Positions 58,897-64,000 of a DNA stretch of 64,000 bases are shown here, in pieces (within the stretch, counting starts at the first letter, position 1; every line of letters begins with the position of its first letter). A program made the position numbers and the translations under genes. This stretch comes from Combretum micranthum (Eukaryota; Streptophyta; Magnoliopsida; Myrtales; Combretaceae): NCBI GenBank assembly GCA_024138025.1, contig JAMXBD010000693.1, positions 496,001 to 560,000 of the forward strand, given 5' to 3'. Below the pieces are notes generated by a model. That model ran no database searches. It was not told where the DNA came from and worked only from the letters and a program-made list of their open reading frames with translations.

Positions 58897-58908
58897 ACTC
58901 TAATACCA
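58897..58908 (-). other. Degenerate primer binding site of element D
   Basis: Minus strand TGGTATTAGAGT, two mismatches to the iMet tRNA complement, eight bases from the LTR edge TGTGC. Confidence 0.5.
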
Positions 58909-58916
58909 AAATATAA

Positions 58917-59749
58917 TGTGCATAAAACATATCAATACCAAAATATGATATATCTCACTAGGTATTCTATTGAATAACCCACAATAAACACAATATCAAT
59001 AAATATAATACACCTAAGAGGAATATTAGTGGGGTATCGAAATAATAGTTAATGAAGATCTTAATCTCAAGATAAAGTTAAGGTTAAAATGATAGATAAA
59101 GAAATCTTCACTTACCCTAGATATTACTCACCAAGAAAGGAAGATCTTAAGAGAACGCTTATGAATAATTGATATTACACACAAAGATTTGCTTGTATTT
59201 GTACCCGCTATAATCTTACGATTGGTATAAGTAGTAAATTACCACAATCAAGAAGGTTAATTAATAAGAGTAGGGTTTGACAGAGTAATAACTCTCAAAA
59301 GAAGTAATTTTATTCAAAACCACAATAATCATCTTGACTTTATGACAAGAAAAATGACAATTTATAGTAGTTTAAAATCCTAATGAAGACTATTAAATTA
59401 ACCAAAATGCACCAAATAAGATCGTAATAAAATAACTTAAACAAAATAACACAAAATTAGCGATACTAAGTTATGTACAAGCTTTATCACAAGTCGAGTC
59501 ATGTACTTTAGTTTGCGTGAAATTTCACACTTTTAGATTCAACATAGACCCAAGCACGGCAGTGTACTTTGGTTGTATTGCCCATACAATGCCCCATTAT
59601 TCTCATACATGCTTCTTTACTCAAATTAACTTCTAAGATAACTCATGTTTCCTTTCGTGCACTTTTAACAAACCTCCAAAACTCTTGAAATTCATCTTTA
59701 ATACTTGAAGGAATTTTTTTCTTTATTTGGGAGCACTTCATAAACATTT
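58917..59749 (-). repeat. 5' LTR of element D, cut by LTR J
   Basis: Homologous to 33113-33910. The match stops abruptly at 59749 where LTR J begins, inside a segment that continues in the other copy (about 33900 onward). The rest must lie beyond the window. Confidence 0.65.
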
Positions 59750-60901
59750 TGTCACGACACCAAATGGGACCTAACAGGATTTATCTAAAGCTACCATATT
59801 ACGTGTGCACCCGTAACATGAGAGTCGTCTTGTATGTCAGAGTGTACAAGACTCTATTTACTTATAAATGTTTATCATATAAATGATATAATATATTATA
59901 GGATTTCAACTATGGAATCTGATTTTCCAATTTCCACCACGATCGTAGAGAATCGGTATCCCGCATCAAATAGTGAAAGTGGGTGTCAAACTACAACTTA
60001 CAAATTTCAACAATATAAAATTTATCTAGTTTACATTCTAAGTTTACCATATCTTATATCTCTATCTTCAAGAGAGTTTGTTAGAGAAGTTCTCTTCACA
60101 CATTCCTAGCCCAATCCTAGCTAGTAATAATCCTGCACAAAAAACTGTTAGGGGGTGAGCGAAGCACGGGCTCAGCGAGATAACTGACCAGACCACACAT
60201 CAAACAATAGCAACCGAGTATAATTATCAATCATATGTAATGCAACAATCAATCATATGCACATTACAAACTTGGATGATCTAGAATCCAAAGCAGGATG
60301 AAGATTTACGCCCTCTTCATCGGGGTTGAAGGAACCGATCTAGAGCCCACCTGCCTAGAGAAACAAAGAACCATAGGAATAACAACACTCACTTCGTTCT
60401 TTTCTTCACTCAATTTCCTTTTGGAACAAAGAGACTCCATTAAGTGTTAGTCATTTCACAGCGATACCATGGGTAGCGTCCTTCGTTTTCCAGTTAGTTC
60501 CCATGGAACCGAAGGAACAAAGGTAAGCTTGCGTAAAACTAATAGCCTCTTGCCTAGAAAAATCAAGCATTAATAGAAAACCGAAATACTAACACGTAGT
60601 AGGCTGCCATATCTCCAAATGCAGTTTATGCAAATCGTGCAATGCATGTCCGTTTCAGTTATAGTATCAGTAGTTGTTAATCCAGTTTAAGGCGATCATA
60701 CAAATTACAAACAATCATCAACTTGCTTCATACAACATATATCATACAATGGAATTTCCACTTACATTATGATAATTTGCCATTCAATCATACACCACGC
60801 ATCATGCATTATACCCAATCCCGCATGCATATCAATTAATTATATATTCCAAATAAACTATGCTACAAGCACAAACAATGTGATAAAGTCAAGTAACTCA
60901 C

Positions 60902-60963
60902 CTGTGGTCCTCCCTAAGCTGTTTTTGTAAGCTACAGGAATTTCAGGAATTGATCTATTTTTC
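60902..60963 (-). other. Exon-like block of LTR J
   Basis: Minus strand between CTTCCATAG and CCACAG/GTGAGT. One frame reads NRSIPEIPVAYKNSLGRTTG without a stop inside the block. Nearly the same as the block of LTR G (40481-40541) but unlike that of LTR A. Confidence 0.5.
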
Positions 60964-61379
60964 CTATGGAAGGAAATAACAGAGATTTATTATTGGACTA
61001 TTTCTGTAAGAGAAGTCTTCCTATAATTAAAGGCGCTGATTCCAATCGCCGGATATCAGACTAAACCCGTTACTTTAATTATTGCATCGTTAAATAATTT
61101 AATTAAATCCTTATAGATGCCTAACTATTCCGTATCGGTATTTGATACAATTTTTATTAATTGCTATCTATATTTTTATTCAAGGGGTTTGTCTTTTCTT
61201 AAGTTCTACTGCTTTTAGTGGAAGATTTTTATTTACTAATTCTTTGCATGTCAACCTTATCTGTCTCTCAAGTTGGCGTTTTTATTTATTTAAAGGTATG
61301 TTCTAGTATTTATATCTTTCAAGAATTATAAAAATCGTATTTAGATATATCAAATTTCTATTATACTTCAATTTCATTC

Positions 61380-61720
61380 TTATTGCAAAACAAGCTAAGT
61401 TTAATACTACAATATTATCAGTAATACTAGTTTTGAATCGTTAATATCAATATTAGTAACAAATACAGGCATAATAATAACAATCATCTTCATACCATTA
61501 GTAAATAATAATATCAACTGGCAAAAATAATAATTGTATTGATGACAGTATAAATATAGTGACGTTAACGTAAATAATAACGGTATTAATAATTTTAACG
61601 ATCCTCAATGAAAATATCAATAATACAAATATTATAAACGGTAGTAATAGTAATGGTAATAATCAAACTATATCAATAGAAACAGCAGTAACCTTAGTAT
61701 TGGTTTATTGAGATTGAAAA
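61380..61720. repeat. AT-rich (TAA)n-like stretch in LTR J
   Basis: Degenerate ATA/AATA repeats with few GC bases, present here but not in LTR A, and part of the extra ~1.3 kb that makes J longer than A between leader and mini-exon. LTR F has a similar stretch at 25500-25700. Confidence 0.5.
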
Positions 61721-64000
61721 TTGAGTGAATTTCTATTTGCGTTTCTTATTCATTTTAAATATGATTTCGATGTATAAATAGTTGATTTGATAGTACTCGA
61801 AGAGTACTTTCTAGTAGTAAAATTATTTTTAAGAAAAGACATTTGTACAATTTTTTTAAATTTATGAAATACATGCATAGATTTCAAGTAAATCCTAACA
61901 ATTGTAGTTAAAACTTGTTTTGATCATATCTAACTCATTTTTAGTCTGTTTTCGACGAATAAATAGTCGTTTTCATAGTATTTTCCGAGTACAATCCATT
62001 AGTGGTGTTATTTTTATCAAACAAAGTCATTAAGGGACGAAAAAGACAAGAATAGCCCGTTTTGTTCGTATAAATCTGGCAGCAGTAATCTAAATTTTGT
62101 TTTTGCAATATCTAATTAGTTTCTTATCCGTTTTTGACAAATAAATAGTCAATTTAATAGGATTTTTCGTGTCCTTTCCATTGGTGGGGTCTTTTTTGGC
62201 TTAAACTAAACACATCAATACAGTTATTCCATCTTCCTAGGGATATATATGAGTAATCTAAATTTCAACGTAGCTTTGTTGTAATTTAAGTGTCGTTTTG
62301 GTTTTTTCCTTTAAGACTTGAATTTCTATACTTAAAAATCTTTAAGATATTGTATTTGTATCCTAAATAACTATGTATCATCAATGCAACATTTGTTCAA
62401 CTATATAATTTAAAACCATCATCTAATCCTCTTATCTATTTCTTTAGCTCACTTATAATTTGCAAAATTTATTAGTATGTATAATTTTTATGAATTTTTC
62501 ATAATATTTTTCTTGTAATGTAGAACTCCTAATCATGCTTTTAAAGTTTGTTTTATCAAGTTTTATGTTCATATAAGGTCTTAGAAGCATTAGACATGCA
62601 TTTAGACTAGATTAGATGAAGTTTGAGTCTTGTTTTGTCCACTTTATTCCTAAATCCGAATTTACTATTACTATCCTTATAAGTTATTGTCTTTCTTTGT
62701 CAACAATATCTAATCATTTCTAATACATCAACAATCCATTTACTTAGATTCATCAATAAATTAACAACTTCTTCGAATCGCATAACTTTCTTTCAATATT
62801 CAACAATTCATCCTAAAGTCTATACACAAGTATAACAAAGATAGGTTGATAGTTTAGAACTTACTTGGCTTGGAATAGTAAAAGGATTTTCATCTCCCTT
62901 TCTAAGCAAGAATCAAACCTAGATCAAAGGTTAGATGATGAGTTTCTAACTAAACAACATTAACTATATTGGGAGCTTACTAATGCAATCCAATATTCTT
63001 ACCTTGTCAAGCTAGTTTCCTCCTCTTGAACTTTAGGATAACTAAGACTTTTGATTTGGTTTTGGATGTTGTTGGAGAGGAAAATTGATGTTCTTGATGG
63101 GCTTAGTGTGTAGGTAGGATATGGAAGTAAGCTAGGGGTTTATGGTTGATCATATAAGGGTTTCTAAGCTTTTTAAGTTGAAGGTTGCAATGGAAAAAGA
63201 AAAGGAAAAGGGTTGGACGCACTTCTTTTTGGAGCTATGTTTTTGGGAGGATTTTGTGAGAGTTATGAGCTCAAATTGTAACTAACTTAAGCTTATATAC
63301 ATATACTAAGACTAGGCTAAGTTTTAGAGGCTAAGGAAAGGGTTTTGGGCTTGAAAAAGGCTCACAATTGCAGCTGGAAATTCCATACGATTTTGGTGTA
63401 TTTGGTTTGCAAAGTTGGACTTTGTTTTGACAGATTTGTGGCTATCTTTGAGGGTCTTAATTGTTTTTTTGGTAGCTAATTAATGCCATTTATGTGTAAA
63501 ACTAGGAGCTTAAATTGTGTAAAAATCGGGTCAAAATCTGTTGAAGTTTGAAGTTTGAAATTTTGAAATTTCTGAAACATTTCCTCTTGATTTTTAGGCG
63601 GATTTTGGATCCGATTTTCTCATTAATTATTGGTGTGTGAAGTTTCCATTTAAAGGCTCTCTATTGGTGTTTAATTGGTCAAAATGTCATCTCATTGAAG
63701 CCTAGGAATATTGCAAAAATCAGAGCTCAACTTGGGTATGTGTGCTGCTGTGTTTGTTGAATTTTTCCTCTGTTGTAGCTGTTAATATCCGATTTTTGCA
63801 AAGATATTTGAAGTGGTTGTGGTTGTTTATCTAAACTAAAATTCTCCTCATTTATTGTTGATTACATGTGGAGTGTTGTGGTTGGATTGTGGGTCAATTT
63901 CGTTTGAAGTTTGGGGCTCAAATTTGGATCAAAGTTAGACAAGAAATTTCAGAACTCTGCAGCAGGGGAGTCATTTTGCTGCTGTATGACGAATTTCCAT

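Larger units (their letters stand above)
33113..59749 (-). mobile_element. Element D: gag-only Ty3/gypsy remnant, host of element C
   Basis: Minus-strand element whose two LTR copies lie at 33113-about 34200 and 58917-59749 (the latter cut by LTR J). Both left ends begin TGTGC, and long stretches match, for example GGAAGATCTTAAGAGAAC. A degenerate primer site lies at 58897-58908. The internal sequence is only about 1.75 kb when the inserted element C is removed, with gag-like coding but no protease or polymerase. It is either a non-autonomous derivative or internally deleted. The outer duplication cannot be tested because J and the window end hide one side. Confidence 0.65.
59750..64000 (-). 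mobile_element. LTR J (A/G mosaic), truncated by window end
   Basis: The 3' end on the minus strand is at 59750 (plus strand TGTCACGACACC). Segments 60170-60870 and 62530-64000 match LTR A (8640-7870 and 7490-5996, inverted). The end 59760-60120 matches LTR G (41440-41820), and the 62-nt block at 60902-60963 also matches G. TATA-like TATATACATATAC lies near 63293, and a conserved leader end GACAAG/GTAAGAATATT near 63007. Whether it is solo or the LTR of a full element cannot be told; no primer site adjoins 59750, so it is not a 5' LTR of an element to the left. Confidence 0.8.

Noticed and set aside
1..64000. CRISPR arrays, phage or bacterial systems, tRNA or rRNA genes
   Set aside because: No regularly spaced repeats with unique spacers, no bacterial operon layout, and the only tRNA-like matches are retrotransposon primer binding sites.

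Overview
The window looks like nuclear DNA from a flowering plant, almost certainly a eudicot. It is AT-rich and dominated by long-LTR Ty3/gypsy retrotransposons with initiator-Met tRNA primer sites, hAT-type miniature elements and MITEs. It holds one intact protein-coding host gene, a family-1 glycosyltransferase. No bacterial, CRISPR, rRNA or tRNA-gene signal was seen. Element letters (A-K) are mine.

Layout. 1-9028: 3' part of Ty3/gypsy element A (+ strand): decayed gag-pol, polypurine tract, 4.1 kb 3' LTR. 9303-9705: truncated UGT pseudogene. 9706-13356: AT-rich spacer with three MITE-like copies. 13357-27909: solo LTR F (minus), split by an almost intact young Tekay/Del-type element B (14040-24556, minus). 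F itself sits in an older LTR remnant, K (5' end at 28588). 29086-30507: intact UGT75-like gene on the minus strand. 30508-33112: spacer. 33113 to the window end is a nested stack. Gag-only element D (minus) is interrupted by element C (34499-57411, +). C's 5' LTR is interrupted by solo LTR G. C's gag is interrupted by two hAT-like elements and by solo LTR H, and H is interrupted by solo LTR I. D's other LTR is interrupted by LTR J (59750-64000, minus), which runs off the window.

Most insertions are fixed by target-site duplications read directly from the sequence: AAGTG for B, CTTCC for F, ACTAT for H, AAGTC for I, CCTGA/CCAGA for G, CTAGC/CCAGC for C, and 8-bp duplications for the hAT elements. 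Relative order can therefore be read: K before F before B; D before C before H before I. Removing the insertions from C leaves about 9.0 kb, a normal size for a Ty3/gypsy element.

The most unusual signal is inside the LTRs. LTRs of several otherwise dissimilar families share one layout: TATA box, leader ending in a 5' splice-site consensus, intron-like stretch, a 60-62 nt exon-like block between AG and GTGAG, then a GAGCCYGTGGTT-type box. The block carries a short acidic reading frame ending close to (D/E)-(F/L)-P-x-D-Y-Y-D-stop. The stop codon is TGA, TAA or TAG in different copies, and many differences fall at third codon positions. This looks like an undescribed LTR-encoded peptide or exon. 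LTR J appears to be a mosaic of the A-type and G-type families.

Host genes: the two UGT loci are same-strand duplicates with shared 3' flanking sequence. One is intact and one is a C-terminal relic. They are now separated by about 20 kb, mostly nested transposon sequence. All assignments are by eye; no alignments or database searches were run.
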